64,000 nt of DNA from Desulfuromonas sp. DDH964 (GCF_001611275.1 NZ_CP015080.1:744001-808000); one strand, 5' to 3'. Positions 17,484 to 27,203 are shown, numbered from the stretch's first letter. Notes: generated by a model not told the origin, from the sequence alone. Numbers and translations are program-made.

Positions 17484-19354
17484 ACGAGTCGCTCCTTTTC
17501 CTGATCCTTTTTTTCCCGCTCGGTTGCGGAGTGATCAACGCGCTGTTCGGCATGCGTCTGCCGCGCCTGCTCGCCGAAACGCTGGCGGTCGGCGGGGTGC
17601 TCGTCGCGGCGGTGCTGGCGACTCTCTTTGCCTTCCGTGCTGCCGGTGACGGCACCAGCGTCACCCTCTACACCTGGGTGGCGACGGGCGAGCTGGCGGT
17701 GCCGGTGACGATCCTCTTTGATCACCTCTCCGCGACGATGACGCTGATGGTCTGCTGGGTCTCGACCCTGATCCACATCTACGCCGTCGGCTACCTGCGC
17801 GACGAGCCCGACTACGCGCGCTTCTTTGCCCTGCTCAACCTCTTCGTCTTCGCTATGCTGACCATCGTCCTCGCCGACAACCTGCTCCTCCTCTTCCTCG
17901 GCTGGGAGGGGGTCGGCGTCTGCTCTTACGGCCTGATCGGCTACTGGTACCGAAAAGGGGAGAATGCCGACGCCGGGCGCAAGGCGTTCCTCGTTACCCG
18001 GGTCGGCGATGTTTTCCTCGCCGTTGCACTGCTCTGGCTCTTCGCTCTCTTCGGCACCCTTTCGCTGAGCGAAATCAACAGCCAGGCGACAACCCTGCCG
18101 GCATTGACCCTGACCATCCTCACCCTGCTGCTGCTCGGCGGCGCCTGCGGCAAGAGCGCCCAGCTGCCACTGATGACCTGGCTCCCCGACGCCATGGCCG
18201 GCCCGACGCCGGTCTCGGCGCTGATCCACGCCGCCACCATGGTCACCGCCGGAGTCTACCTGCTGTGCCGGCTCTTCCCGCTGGTCTCCCTCTCACCGGT
18301 CGGCCTGGCGGCGATCGCCACCGTCGGTGCCGCCACCGCCCTCTATGCCGCGACCTGCGCCCTGGCGCAGCGGGAGATCAAGAAGGTGCTCGCCTACTCG
18401 ACCATGAGCCAGATCGGCTACATGTTCCTGGCGGTCGGTGCCGGGACAGTGACCGGGGCGATGTTTCACCTCTTCACCCACGCCTTTTTCAAGGCGCTCC
18501 TCTTCATGGGGGCGGGCGGCGTGATTCACCTCTGCGGCGGGGAGAACGACATCCATCGCATGGGCGGCCTGGCGCGCCGGGCGCCGCTCCTCTTCGGCTT
18601 CTTCCTCGCCGGCGCCCTTTGCCTGGCGGGCGTACCGCTGACCGGGGGCTTCTTTTCCAAGGACCTGATCCTGCTCGCCGCCTACAGCGGCGGCAGCTAT
18701 TACCACATCCTCTGGGGGGTCGGCCTGCTGACCGCCTTCTTGACCGCCCTCTATACCTTCCGTCTGGTCTACCTGGTCTTTGCCGGGACGCCACGCAGTG
18801 AGGTTCATCCCCATTCCCTCCCCGGTCTGATGATCTGGACCCTGCCGCTGCTGGCGCTCCTCGGCCTCGGCGGCGGTCTCTTCAACCTCCCCCCGCTCTT
18901 TGGCGGCAGTGAACAGCTCGCGCAGCTTTTCGGTTCTGCCGGGGGACGGGAAATCAACGCCGACCACCACCTTGAACTGCTCCTGGCCGGGGCTTCGGCG
19001 CTGGTGGTCGCAGCCGGCTGGCTCCTCGCCCACTGGCGCTATCGCCGCTTTGCCGGGGAACTCCCCGGCGCCGGCAGTCGTTTCCTGCTGCAGGGTTGGC
19101 GGGCCGATGCCCTGGTCGAACTGGTGCTGCTGAAACCGTTTCGGTGGGTCGCTGCCTTCTGCTGGCAGGGGAGTGACGGCGCCTTGATTGATGGCATCCT
19201 GAATGGCCTGGCGCGCAGCTGCGCCGGGTTCGGCGACCGGCTGCGGCAACTGACCACGGGCCGGGTCTCCCATTACCTGCTGGGACTCGCCTGGGGACTG
19301 CTGCTGATCCTCGGCTGGCTGCTGCTGGCCACCGTCGGCGGGGGAGGGGCGTGA
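17480..19354 (+). CDS. nuoL: NADH-quinone oxidoreductase subunit L (antiporter-like)
   Basis: A 624-residue proton-pumping subunit. Family landmarks are FLGWEGVGVCSYGLIGYWY with the conserved Glu, the Lys-containing helix around GKSAQLPLMTWLPDAMAGPTPVSALIHAATMVTAG split over the broken helix, and AYSTMSQIGYMFLAVG. The C-terminal 110 residues form the long lateral helix region and final transmembrane segment (LLGLAWGLLLILGWLLLATV). ATG 17480 overlaps the nuoK stop. Confidence 0.95.
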   Translation: MNESLLFLILFFPLGCGVINALFGMRLPRLLAETLAVGGVLVAAVLATLFAFRAAGDGTSVTLYTWVATGELAVPVTILFDHLSATMTLMVCWVSTLIHIYAVGYLRDEPDYARFFALLNLFVFAMLTIVLADNLLLLFLGWEGVGVCSYGLIGYWYRKGENADAGRKAFLVTRVGDVFLAVALLWLFALFGTLSLSEINSQATTLPALTLTILTLLLLGGACGKSAQLPLMTWLPDAMAGPTPVSALIHAATMVTAGVYLLCRLFPLVSLSPVGLAAIATVGAATALYAATCALAQREIKKVLAYSTMSQIGYMFLAVGAGTVTGAMFHLFTHAFFKALLFMGAGGVIHLCGGENDIHRMGGLARRAPLLFGFFLAGALCLAGVPLTGGFFSKDLILLAAYSGGSYYHILWGVGLLTAFLTALYTFRLVYLVFAGTPRSEVHPHSLPGLMIWTLPLLALLGLGGGLFNLPPLFGGSEQLAQLFGSAGGREINADHHLELLLAGASALVVAAGWLLAHWRYRRFAGELPGAGSRFLLQGWRADALVELVLLKPFRWVAAFCWQGSDGALIDGILNGLARSCAGFGDRLRQLTTGRVSHYLLGLAWGLLLILGWLLLATVGGGGA

Positions 19355-20859
19355 TGAACCCTTTGCCGAGCTTCCCCTGGCTGTCGCTGCTGGTCTTTCT
19401 TCCCCTGGCCGGCGCCTTCCTCTGCGTGCTGCGCCGCCACGAACCGGTCGAATGCCGGGCACTGGCGCTGGCGACCAGCCTGGTCCTGTTCGGGGTGACC
19501 CTCTGGCTCTTCATCCGCTTTCACGCCGGGAGCAACGGCTGGTTCCTGTTCGAGGATTTCGCCTGGATTCCCCGCTTCGGCATCCGTTTCACCCTCGGCC
19601 TCGACGGCCTGTCGCTGCTGATGGTGTTGTTGACCGGCTTCCTGCAGGTAGTGGCGGTCCTCGTCTCCTGGCCGGTGAAACGCCACGGACCCCTCTTCTT
19701 TGCATTGCTGCTGCTGCTCGAATCGGGCTTGATGGGGGTCTTTCTTGCCCTCGACCTGGTCCTCTTTTACCTCTTCTGGGAGGTGATGCTGATCCCGATG
19801 TTCTTCCTGATCGGCGTTTGGGGGCACGAACGGCGCATCTACGCGGCGATCAAGTTCTTCCTCTATACCCTCGCCGGCAGCCTGCTGATGCTGGTGGCCC
19901 TGCTCGCCCTCTATCTGCTCCATGGCGAGCAGACCGGCCTCTACAGCTTCGCCCTCGCTGACCTGCTCAAGACCGAACTGACGACCGGCCAGAGCTGGCT
20001 CCTCTTTGCCGGCTTCATGCTCGCCTTCGCCATCAAGACGCCGCTGATCCCCTTTCACACCTGGCTCCCCGACGCCCACACCGAGGCGCCGACCGCCGGC
20101 TCTGTCGATCTGGCCGGCCTGCTCCTCAAGACCGGTGTTTACGGCCTGCTGCGCATCGCCTTCCCCCTCTTCCCGGGGCCGACTGCGGCCTTCCTGCCGT
20201 TCCTCGGCGCCCTGGCCGTGGGGGGCATCTTTTACGGCGCCTGGATCGCCACCGCCCAGGTCGATGCCAAGCGGCTGGTCGCCTACTCCTCGGTCTCCCA
20301 TCTCGGCTACGTCATCCTCGGCCTCACTGCCTGGAATGCCACCGCCCTTTCCGGCAGCATTCTGCAGATGTTCAACCACGGCATTACCACCGGTGCGCTC
20401 TTCTGCATGATCGGCATGATCGATTCCCGCGCCAAAACCCGGCAGCTCGACAGTCTGGGCGGGCTCTGGGCGCGGATGCCGGTGCTGTCGGGCTTTTTCC
20501 TCTTCTTCTCGCTCGCTTCCCTCGGCCTGCCGGGGCTCAACAACTTTACCGGCGAGATCATCATCCTCCTCGGCACCTTCAAGGTGCACCCCGTGCTGAC
20601 GATCCTTGCCGCCGCCGGTGTGGTGCTGGCTGCCGCCTACATGCTGCGGCTGGTGCGGGAGATCCTCTGGGGCCCCCCCTTGGGCACCGATCCCTGGCCC
20701 GACCTGACCCTGCGGGAAGGGTTGATCCTGGTGCCGATGGCGATCCTGGTGGTCTGGCTCGGGCTCTATCCGGCGACCTTCCTCGCTCCCCTCGACGGCA
20801 CCCTCGCCAATCTTCTTCATAGCGGTGCCAGCCTTGCCCAGGCGGGAGGCGCCCCATGA
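19354..20859 (+). CDS. nuoM: NADH-quinone oxidoreductase subunit M (antiporter-like)
   Basis: A roughly 501-residue membrane proton pump related to nuoL. The Glu of LFYLFWEVMLIPMFFLIG and the helix FAIKTPLIPFHTWLPDAHTEAP are the defining motifs, followed by AYSSVSHLGYVILGL. ATG 19354 lies 7 bases after a GGAGG; a GTG at 19351 would add one residue. Its tail overlaps the nuoN ATG at 20856. Confidence 0.95.
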   Translation: MNPLPSFPWLSLLVFLPLAGAFLCVLRRHEPVECRALALATSLVLFGVTLWLFIRFHAGSNGWFLFEDFAWIPRFGIRFTLGLDGLSLLMVLLTGFLQVVAVLVSWPVKRHGPLFFALLLLLESGLMGVFLALDLVLFYLFWEVMLIPMFFLIGVWGHERRIYAAIKFFLYTLAGSLLMLVALLALYLLHGEQTGLYSFALADLLKTELTTGQSWLLFAGFMLAFAIKTPLIPFHTWLPDAHTEAPTAGSVDLAGLLLKTGVYGLLRIAFPLFPGPTAAFLPFLGALAVGGIFYGAWIATAQVDAKRLVAYSSVSHLGYVILGLTAWNATALSGSILQMFNHGITTGALFCMIGMIDSRAKTRQLDSLGGLWARMPVLSGFFLFFSLASLGLPGLNNFTGEIIILLGTFKVHPVLTILAAAGVVLAAAYMLRLVREILWGPPLGTDPWPDLTLREGLILVPMAILVVWLGLYPATFLAPLDGTLANLLHSGASLAQAGGAP

Positions 20860-22268
20860 CCGCCCTTCAGCTGCAAGCCCTGCTGCCGATCCTGATCCTC
20901 GCCCTTGGCGCCACGGCGCTGCTGATGCTCGGCGCCTGGTGGCCGGCCCGCCGGCCGCTCTTTATCGCCGGAGCGGGCCTCGCCCTGGTCGCCGCCTTTG
21001 TTGCCGGCGCCGTTCCTCCGGCGCAGCTGGAAGTCGCCGGTCTCTTCAGCGCCGGTCCCTATGCCCGCTTCTTCGCCATCTTCTGGAGCCTGACGGCGGC
21101 GTTGACCCTGCTGCTGTCGCTGCGCTACGCCGAGGACCGGGCCTTCCCGGCCGGCGAGTTCGTTTCGCTGGTCCTCTTTGCCGCCGCCGGCATGGCGCTC
21201 CTTTCCGCGGCGACTTCGCTGGTCGGCATCTTTCTCGGTCTCGAATCCTTCACCCTCGCCCTCTACATTCTCATCGCCTTCGACAAGCAGGGAGAGATGG
21301 GGGCCGAGGCCGGGCTCAAGTATCTGGTGCTCGGCGCGGTGACGACCGGCTTTACCGCCTTCGCCATCGCCCTGATTTATGTCAGTGCCGGGAGCTTCCA
21401 CCTTCCCGAGGCCCTCGGTGCGGTCACCGCGGCCGGGACCCTGCGTCCGGTGGCGCTGCTCGGCTGGGGAATGCTGCTGGTGGCGGTCGGCTTCAAGGTT
21501 TCGCTGGTCCCCTTCCATCTCTGGACTCCAGATGTCTACCAGGGGGCGCCGGCGCCCGTCACCGGGCTTCTCTCCAGCGGCTCCAAGGGCGCGGTTTTCG
21601 CCGCCCTGGTCCTCCTCTTTGCCGGTTTTGAGAATGTGGGGGAGCTCGATTCGCTGCTCTGGATGCTGGCAGCCGTCACCATGGTGATCGGGACCCTCAG
21701 CGCCCTGCCGCAGCAGAACGTCAAACGCATGCTCGCCTACTCTTCGGTGGCGCATATGGGTTACGTGCTGACCGGTCTGCTCGCCGGCGGCGCGGCCGGA
21801 CGCAGCGCCGTGGTCTTCTACATCGTCGCCTACGGCGTCGTCAGCATCGGCGCCTTCGGGGTCATCGCTTCCTGTTCCGGCCCGGAGGGTGAACCGCAGA
21901 ATTACAACGACTGGCGCGGTCTCGGTTACCGCTACCCCTTCCGCGCCGGAGCCCTGGGGGTCTTCCTCTTCTCCCTCGCCGGGGTGCCTCCCACCGCCGG
22001 CTTCATCGGCAAGTTCGGCATCTTTTACGCCGCCATGCGCGCCGGCTACCACTGGCTGGCGATCATTGGTGTCGCCGCCTCCGTCATCTCCACTTACTAC
22101 TACCTGCGGCTGGTGATTATCATGTTCATGAGCGACCAGACCGCTCCCGACCTCCATCCCGGCCATCCCCGCGAACATGCCGCGCTGATGGTCTGCCTCT
22201 TCGCCACTCTGTTACTCGGTTTCTACCCCGGGCCCTTGCTTGACCTTATTGGAGCGATCGTGCCGTAA
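20856..22268 (+). CDS. nuoN: NADH-quinone oxidoreductase subunit N (antiporter-like)
   Basis: A 470-residue membrane proton pump and last gene of the operon. Signatures are FLGLESFTLALYILIAF, the Lys-containing FKVSLVPFHLWTPDVYQGAP and LAYSSVAHMGYVLTGL, with the C-terminal YLRLVIIMFM helix. An intrinsic terminator follows about 60 bases after the stop. Confidence 0.95.
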   Translation: MTALQLQALLPILILALGATALLMLGAWWPARRPLFIAGAGLALVAAFVAGAVPPAQLEVAGLFSAGPYARFFAIFWSLTAALTLLLSLRYAEDRAFPAGEFVSLVLFAAAGMALLSAATSLVGIFLGLESFTLALYILIAFDKQGEMGAEAGLKYLVLGAVTTGFTAFAIALIYVSAGSFHLPEALGAVTAAGTLRPVALLGWGMLLVAVGFKVSLVPFHLWTPDVYQGAPAPVTGLLSSGSKGAVFAALVLLFAGFENVGELDSLLWMLAAVTMVIGTLSALPQQNVKRMLAYSSVAHMGYVLTGLLAGGAAGRSAVVFYIVAYGVVSIGAFGVIASCSGPEGEPQNYNDWRGLGYRYPFRAGALGVFLFSLAGVPPTAGFIGKFGIFYAAMRAGYHWLAIIGVAASVISTYYYLRLVIIMFMSDQTAPDLHPGHPREHAALMVCLFATLLLGFYPGPLLDLIGAIVP

Positions 22269-22330
22269 AGGGAAATCCCGGCGGCAAGGGATTCGCTGCC
22301 AGGTAGAATCAGGATGTGCTTTGAAATGAA

Positions 22331-22369
22331 CAGCCGCCCGGCAGTCCCGCTGCCGGGCGGCTGTTTTTT
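22331..22369 (+). terminator. Rho-independent terminator of the nuo operon
   Basis: A perfect 14-base-pair stem, CAGCCGCCCGGCAG (22331-22344) with CTGCCGGGCGGCTG (22350-22363), closes the five-base loop TCCCG and is followed by six T (22364-22369). This is the strongest terminator in the window. Confidence 0.92.
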
Positions 22370-22471
22370 ATGGAAAACCCCGGTTCCATGAAAGAATTTG
22401 ATGTACATTTGTCCGGTTGAGTGAATAAATATGGAAAATCTCTGCTATGTCTCAGCCTCAGGAGGCGCCAC

Positions 22472-23917
22472 ATGAGAGGACGGGTTCATCTGCTGGCGAT
22501 GTTGCTGGGTTGTCTGGTTCTGGCCGGCTGCGCCACGCTGGAAGTTGCGTCGGTCAAGCCGCAGCCACCCGATATGCAAATCCGCAAGAAATACCCGGTC
22601 AAGGCTGCCCTCCTTATCCCCCGCTCTACCCTCGATCTCAACTCCATGACCCAGTTGCCGAACAGCTGCTGGGGGAGCCTTGAGGTGACCAAATACCCGT
22701 TTGGCAATTCCTTTCGAGAAATTCTCACCGGAACTTTCTCCCAACTCTTTGACAGCGTCGAGGTAATCAGCGGGTTCTCCGCCGATGAGTCTTTCGATCT
22801 CGTCATAGAGGCGAACCTGACCTTCCTCGGCTACAAGCTCGGGTGCGGCGCGGATCCGGGGTTGTTTTTCCAGGCAGACGGCAAGGTCAAGCTCTATGAC
22901 AGCCAGTATCGGGAGATCTGGTCGGGCTACCAGGGATCAGTCAAGGAGGGAATCCACCAGTCTTGGAAGGGACCGGATCAGGTCGATACAGACATTGGTA
23001 ACATGCTCGCCACTTTGGCTGGGAGGCTCGCCCAGGAGCTGACCATGTCCCCGCAGCTTGCCAGCTTCCTGTTGAACCGTAATCAGCATCAGGAGAGCTA
23101 TGCCGCGGTCGCGGTGCGCAGTGCTTCACCGGCTGCCGTCATCCGTTCGGATGTTGATGAATTGCCCACCGTCGAACCACTGCTGGACCGAAACGCCTAT
23201 GCCTTGGTGATTGGCATCGAACGCTATCGGCAGCAGCTTCCCGCTGCTGACTTCGCGGTTCACGACGCCGAGATGGTCGCCAAGTATCTCACCGGCGTGC
23301 TCGGCTACCCGGAAGAGAACGTCGTCACCCTCACCAACGACCACGCCGCCCTCGGCGACTTCGTCAAATACTTTGAAAAGTGGCTACCGAACCAGGTCGA
23401 GTCAGGGGGGAAGGTATTCGTTTATTTCTCCGGCCACGGTGCGCCGGATCCGAAGAGCGGAGCGGCCTACCTCGTCCCCTATGACGGCGACCCGGCCTTC
23501 ATCGCCGAGACCGGCTACTCCCTGAAGCGGATGTACGCCGCCCTCGGCAAGCTGCCGGCGGCGGAAATCATCGTCGCCCTCGATTCCTGCTTCTCCGGGG
23601 CGGGCGGGCGCTCGGTGATCGCCAAAGGGGCGCGGGCTATTACCCTCAACCTTAAGGCGACCGCGCCGCCGCCCGCGAACATGACAGTCCTGGCGGCATC
23701 CAGTGGCGAACAGATGAGCTCGACCTACGCCGAGAAGGGGCACGGCCTCTTCACCTATTACCTGCTCAAGGGGATCAAGAACGAAGACGTGGTCGCTCCG
23801 AGCGGCAAGCTGCGCATCGACGATCTCTTCGCCTACCTGCAACCACAGGTGGAACGGGTGGCGCGCAAGCAGTTCAATAACGAGCAGACGCCGCAGCTGA
23901 TTGGGGCTGGCAAATGA
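22472..23917 (+). CDS. Lipoprotein with C-terminal caspase (C14) domain, copy 1
   Basis: A 481-residue protein. ATG 22472 is chosen because AGGAGG is 6 bases upstream and the frame then starts with a lipoprotein signal (LLGCLVLAGCA). Residues about 25-215 form an unassigned domain with many strand-like segments (EILTGTFSQLFDSVEVISG, FQADGKVKLYDSQY), reminiscent of small outer-membrane lipoproteins of the YajG/LptE kind, but not identified. After a short linker SDVDELPTVEP comes a caspase fold from about 245: NAYALVIGIERY, catalytic His322 in FSGHGAP and catalytic Cys373 in ALDSCFSGAGG. A cysteine protease of the prokaryotic caspase-like group exposed in the periplasm is expected. The stop overlaps the next frame, giving a three-gene run. 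Confidence 0.82.
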   Translation: MRGRVHLLAMLLGCLVLAGCATLEVASVKPQPPDMQIRKKYPVKAALLIPRSTLDLNSMTQLPNSCWGSLEVTKYPFGNSFREILTGTFSQLFDSVEVISGFSADESFDLVIEANLTFLGYKLGCGADPGLFFQADGKVKLYDSQYREIWSGYQGSVKEGIHQSWKGPDQVDTDIGNMLATLAGRLAQELTMSPQLASFLLNRNQHQESYAAVAVRSASPAAVIRSDVDELPTVEPLLDRNAYALVIGIERYRQQLPAADFAVHDAEMVAKYLTGVLGYPEENVVTLTNDHAALGDFVKYFEKWLPNQVESGGKVFVYFSGHGAPDPKSGAAYLVPYDGDPAFIAETGYSLKRMYAALGKLPAAEIIVALDSCFSGAGGRSVIAKGARAITLNLKATAPPPANMTVLAASSGEQMSSTYAEKGHGLFTYYLLKGIKNEDVVAPSGKLRIDDLFAYLQPQVERVARKQFNNEQTPQLIGAGK

Positions 23918-23952
23918 CTGGCGATGCCCCATCCATTGTCAAAAGGAACATT

Positions 23953-25233
23953 ATGAATACTTTGCCACGCTGGTCGTTACAGGTGCTTCGATTTGCCATA
24001 ATCCTGGGCCTCGGCCTTGTTTCCTTGACGGCGTGCAGCGGGACACCTATCTACCGGGCAGCACCTGAGAACGTCGCGAAACTCAGCCCTGCTGAGGCTA
24101 AGCAAGCAATCGGTCAGCTGGTTCAACTGGGTGTAGGTGCTACTTCGAATTACTCTCGACCATTGCGCGGTTTCGAGATCAAGACTGACCGGATCGATCT
24201 CAATTTCGATTCTGTCGGCATAATCTCCTGTCCGTTCGAGTACATGGCCCCAGCGGTTGCCGATTATGGCATCATGGCGACGGGTCAACGCTTTGGAGTC
24301 GGGCTCGGCGAAATGTGCGGTGTCGATTTTTGGTTCGAAAAAAGGGAAGATGCCATCACCTTGGCTAATGCCCTTTTGGTCATGAAGCAACAGGCTGAGG
24401 CGATTCCTGCACTCCCAGCCGGGGCACCTGCCATTGCTCAACCAGCCGTCCCGGCCGTAAAGTCCGATGTGGACGACTTACCGCCGGGAGCGGTCAAATC
24501 ACTGCCCAACGCCTACGCTATTGTCGTCGGCATCGAACACTATCGGCAGAAGCTCCCCCCTGCTGATTTCGCTATCGCCGATGCGCGGACCGTGACCACC
24601 TATCTTACCAAGGTTCTCGGCTACCCCGAAGAAAACGTGGTGACCCTTCTCAACGACCGCGCCAGCAACGTCGATCTCGCCAAATACTTCGAAAAATGGC
24701 TACCGAACAACGTCGAGCCCGGCGCGACGGTCTTTGTCTACTACTCCGGCCATGGCGCGCCCAATCCCAAGACCGGCGACGCCTATCTGGTCCCCTACGA
24801 TGGCGATCCCGCTTTCATCGACGAGACCGGCTATTCGCTGAAACGGATGTATGCTGCACTGGGCAAGTTGCCGGCAAAGTCCATCGTTGTCGCCCTCGAT
24901 TCCTGCTTCTCCGGTGCCGGTGGTCGCTCGGTCATCGCCCAGGGGACCCGGTCGATTACCCTGAATTTAAAAGCGCAGACCCCTGCGGCTCAGAATATGA
25001 CGGTGCTGGCGGCATCCAGTGGTGAACAGACCAGTTCCACCTACGCCGAGAAGGGGCACGGCCTCTTCACCTACTTCCTTCTCAAAGGAATCAAGAACGA
25101 GGATGTCATTGCTGCTGACGGCACCCTGCGCCTCGACGATCTCTTCGCTTACCTCAGCCCGCAGGTCGAGCGAGTGGCGCGCAGGCAGTTTAACAATGAG
25201 CAGACGCCGCAATGGATCGGGGCGATCAAGTAA
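23953..25233 (+). CDS. Lipoprotein with C-terminal caspase (C14) domain, copy 2
   Basis: A 426-residue protein. ATG 23953 follows AAAAGGAACATT, and a lipobox ends at LVSLTAC. Residues about 30-160 are a different and less GC-rich domain (KLSPAEAKQAIGQLVQLGVGA, then FEYMAPAVADYGIM), which I do not recognise. The caspase domain starts at about 190 after SDVDDLPPG. His267 sits in YSGHGAPNPKTG and Cys318 in ALDSCFSGAGG, so both catalytic residues are intact. Its caspase region is close to copies 1 and 3, showing tandem duplication, while the N-terminal part is unrelated to theirs. Confidence 0.82.
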   Translation: MNTLPRWSLQVLRFAIILGLGLVSLTACSGTPIYRAAPENVAKLSPAEAKQAIGQLVQLGVGATSNYSRPLRGFEIKTDRIDLNFDSVGIISCPFEYMAPAVADYGIMATGQRFGVGLGEMCGVDFWFEKREDAITLANALLVMKQQAEAIPALPAGAPAIAQPAVPAVKSDVDDLPPGAVKSLPNAYAIVVGIEHYRQKLPPADFAIADARTVTTYLTKVLGYPEENVVTLLNDRASNVDLAKYFEKWLPNNVEPGATVFVYYSGHGAPNPKTGDAYLVPYDGDPAFIDETGYSLKRMYAALGKLPAKSIVVALDSCFSGAGGRSVIAQGTRSITLNLKAQTPAAQNMTVLAASSGEQTSSTYAEKGHGLFTYFLLKGIKNEDVIAADGTLRLDDLFAYLSPQVERVARRQFNNEQTPQWIGAIK

Positions 25234-25262
25234 TAAGTGATTAATCCGGGAAGAGGGTTGCC

Positions 25263-26564
25263 ATGAAGGGATCGAGCAGGATGCGCTGGCTTGTGCTTGG
25301 AATGTTGTTTCTCCTGACGGCCTGCGCGAGAGTGCCGCTGGCCCTTCCGGAGACAGACGCCCAGATGAAACGCCTGACCCCGCCGCCGGGGAAGGCGCTG
25401 CTCTATGTTTACCGTGGGTTTTCCCCCGCTGGCGCGGCGGTTGTGGCTGAGCCGGAGGTGGATGGTCAAAGGCTGGGTGGCCTGGCACCCAGGAATTTCC
25501 TGGTGGCCCAACTGGAACCGGGAAAGCATTTGTACAAACGCGGCAGCAGCGGCATTCCCCTGTATGCCAAGGCTGGAGAGACCTACTTTATCGAGGCGAC
25601 GGTCTCCGGGGGAGATGCCCAGGTCGCAGAGGCGGCAGCCCGCAAGAAGTTGGCGGGTTGCACGCTCATCTACGAGAGCGACGAGCCGATCGTGATCGGG
25701 CAGACCAGGGCGCAACCAGCGGCCCCTCCCTCGGCCACAGGGGCACCGCCCCCCGTCATCACCTCGGATGTCGATGAACTGCCGGTCGTCCGGCGGCCCG
25801 AGCGTGCCAACGCCTACGCGGTGGTCATCGGTATCGAAAACTACCGGCAGAATCTTCCAGCTGCCCCCTTTGCCCGGCATGACGCCGAAACGGTCACCGC
25901 CTATCTGATCGAGACCCTCGGCTATCCTGAAGAACATGTCGTCACCCTGACCAACGATCGGGCCGCCAAAAGCGACTTTGAAAAATATTTCGAAAAGTGG
26001 CTTCCCAACCAGGTCGAGCCCGGCGCCACCCTCTTTGTCTACTACTCCGGTCACGGCGCGCCGAATTCAAAGAGCGGAGATGCTTACCTCGTCCCCTACG
26101 ACGGCGATCCGGCTTTTCTCGAAGAGACCGGTTACTCGCTGAAACGCCTCTATGCCGCCCTTGGCAGACTCCCGGCGAAAGAGATCACCGTCGCCCTCGA
26201 TGCCTGCTTCTCCGGGGCCGGTGGGCGCTCGGTCATCGCCCAGGGGACCCGCTCCATCGCGCTCAACTTGAAAGCGCAGACGCCGCTGGCTGGAAACCTG
26301 ACCGTCCTCGCGGCGTCGAGCGGCGAACAGACCAGCTCGACCTACGCCGAGAAAGGACACGGCCTCTTTACCTACTTCCTGCTCAAGGGGATCAAGAACG
26401 AAGAGGTGGTCATGGCGGATGGTACCCTGCGTCTCGACGACCTCTTCGCCTACCTGCAGCCGCAGGTGGAGAGGGTGGCCCGCAGGGAGTACAACAACGA
26501 GCAGACACCGCAACTGATCGGGGTAGGGCGCCTGACGCCAACCGGGACGGGCATATCGCCGTAA
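25263..26564 (+). CDS. DUF2846-like lipoprotein with C-terminal caspase (C14) domain, copy 3
   Basis: A 433-residue protein. ATG 25263 has GAAGAGGG upstream, and the lipobox is LLTACA. Residues about 35-145 look like a DUF2846-type domain (PPPGKALLYVYRGF, VAQLEPGKHLYKRG, AKAGETYFIEATV), a beta-rich fold typical of small surface lipoproteins. After SDVDELPVVRR the caspase domain has His264 in YSGHGAPNSKSG and Cys315 in ALDACFSGAGG. The conserved downstream motif SSGEQTSSTYAEKGHGLFTY is shared with the two upstream copies. The role may be envelope proteolysis or stress response; the substrate is unknown. Confidence 0.83.
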   Translation: MKGSSRMRWLVLGMLFLLTACARVPLALPETDAQMKRLTPPPGKALLYVYRGFSPAGAAVVAEPEVDGQRLGGLAPRNFLVAQLEPGKHLYKRGSSGIPLYAKAGETYFIEATVSGGDAQVAEAAARKKLAGCTLIYESDEPIVIGQTRAQPAAPPSATGAPPPVITSDVDELPVVRRPERANAYAVVIGIENYRQNLPAAPFARHDAETVTAYLIETLGYPEEHVVTLTNDRAAKSDFEKYFEKWLPNQVEPGATLFVYYSGHGAPNSKSGDAYLVPYDGDPAFLEETGYSLKRLYAALGRLPAKEITVALDACFSGAGGRSVIAQGTRSIALNLKAQTPLAGNLTVLAASSGEQTSSTYAEKGHGLFTYFLLKGIKNEEVVMADGTLRLDDLFAYLQPQVERVARREYNNEQTPQLIGVGRLTPTGTGISP

Positions 26565-26622
26565 AGGAACTGGTCGGCAAAGAGTTGGACGGTTTGGGGA
26601 GTTGGCTTGCTGAGGCCGCTTT

Positions 26623-26937
26623 TCAGCGTGTGGTCAACCAGGTTGCGAGCAGGAAGATGCCGGCAAAGAGGAGCAGCAGGAGCCACGCCAACGCACTGTG
26701 GCGCGGCGAAACTGCGGGCCTGAGCGGCAGGCCGCGGTTTGCGTAGAGAAAAAGGGCGATGCCGGCGCCCCCGGCCAGCAGGGCGGGAATCACAACACCC
26801 GGGCCCGGGTCCGGCCACCGCGTCAGAAATATCACTGCGGCCGTGAAGCCGCCCGCCGCCGTCATCCCTCCCAGGAGCTTGCCGAGCAGCCACGGCAGCC
26901 GTTTCCATTCCGCCAGAAATCCCCTATGCTCTGCCAC
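26623..26937 (-). CDS. Small membrane protein with three predicted helices
   Basis: A 104-residue protein starting at GTG 26937 with an excellent GGAGG six bases before it. An N-terminal basic helix (FLAEWKRLPWLLGKLLGG) is followed by hydrophobic stretches GFTAAVIFLT, VIPALLAGGAGIALFLYA and LAWLLLLLFAGIFLLATWL. I do not recognise the family. It lies convergent to the caspase operon and 41 bases downstream of another small membrane gene, with which it probably forms a pair. Confidence 0.6.
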   Translation of the reverse strand: MAEHRGFLAEWKRLPWLLGKLLGGMTAAGGFTAAVIFLTRWPDPGPGVVIPALLAGGAGIALFLYANRGLPLRPAVSPRHSALAWLLLLLFAGIFLLATWLTTR

Positions 26938-26978
26938 AACAACCTCCAGTGACTCTGCAGCGAACCGGCGCAGCAGGC

Positions 26979-27203
26979 TCAGTCCCCCTTGTTCCTGCTG
27001 CGACGAACGAAGAAGAGAGCGATGGCGCCGAGCATCAGGCAGGCGAAGCCGACCCGGAAATTGGTGTCGAGGGCAAACCTTGGCGCGGTCAGGCTGTCAT
27101 AGAGGAAGAAGGCGCCGATGTTGACCATGGCAATGCCGTAGATGGTGGCCAGTGTGCGGGTCAGGCGGGGGTCCCGTTTCGGTTTTTGCGGCAGTGGGGG
27201 CAT
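26979..27203 (-). CDS. Small two-helix membrane protein
   Basis: A 74-residue protein with a basic proline-rich N-terminus (PPLPQKPKRDPRLTRT) and two transmembrane helices (ATIYGIAMVNIGAFFLYDSL and VGFACLMLGAIALFFV) followed by a basic tail, so both ends should be cytoplasmic. The ribosome-binding site is weak. The family is not recognised; it is judged real by composition, clear topology and position. Confidence 0.55.
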   Translation of the reverse strand: MPPLPQKPKRDPRLTRTLATIYGIAMVNIGAFFLYDSLTAPRFALDTNFRVGFACLMLGAIALFFVRRSRNKGD

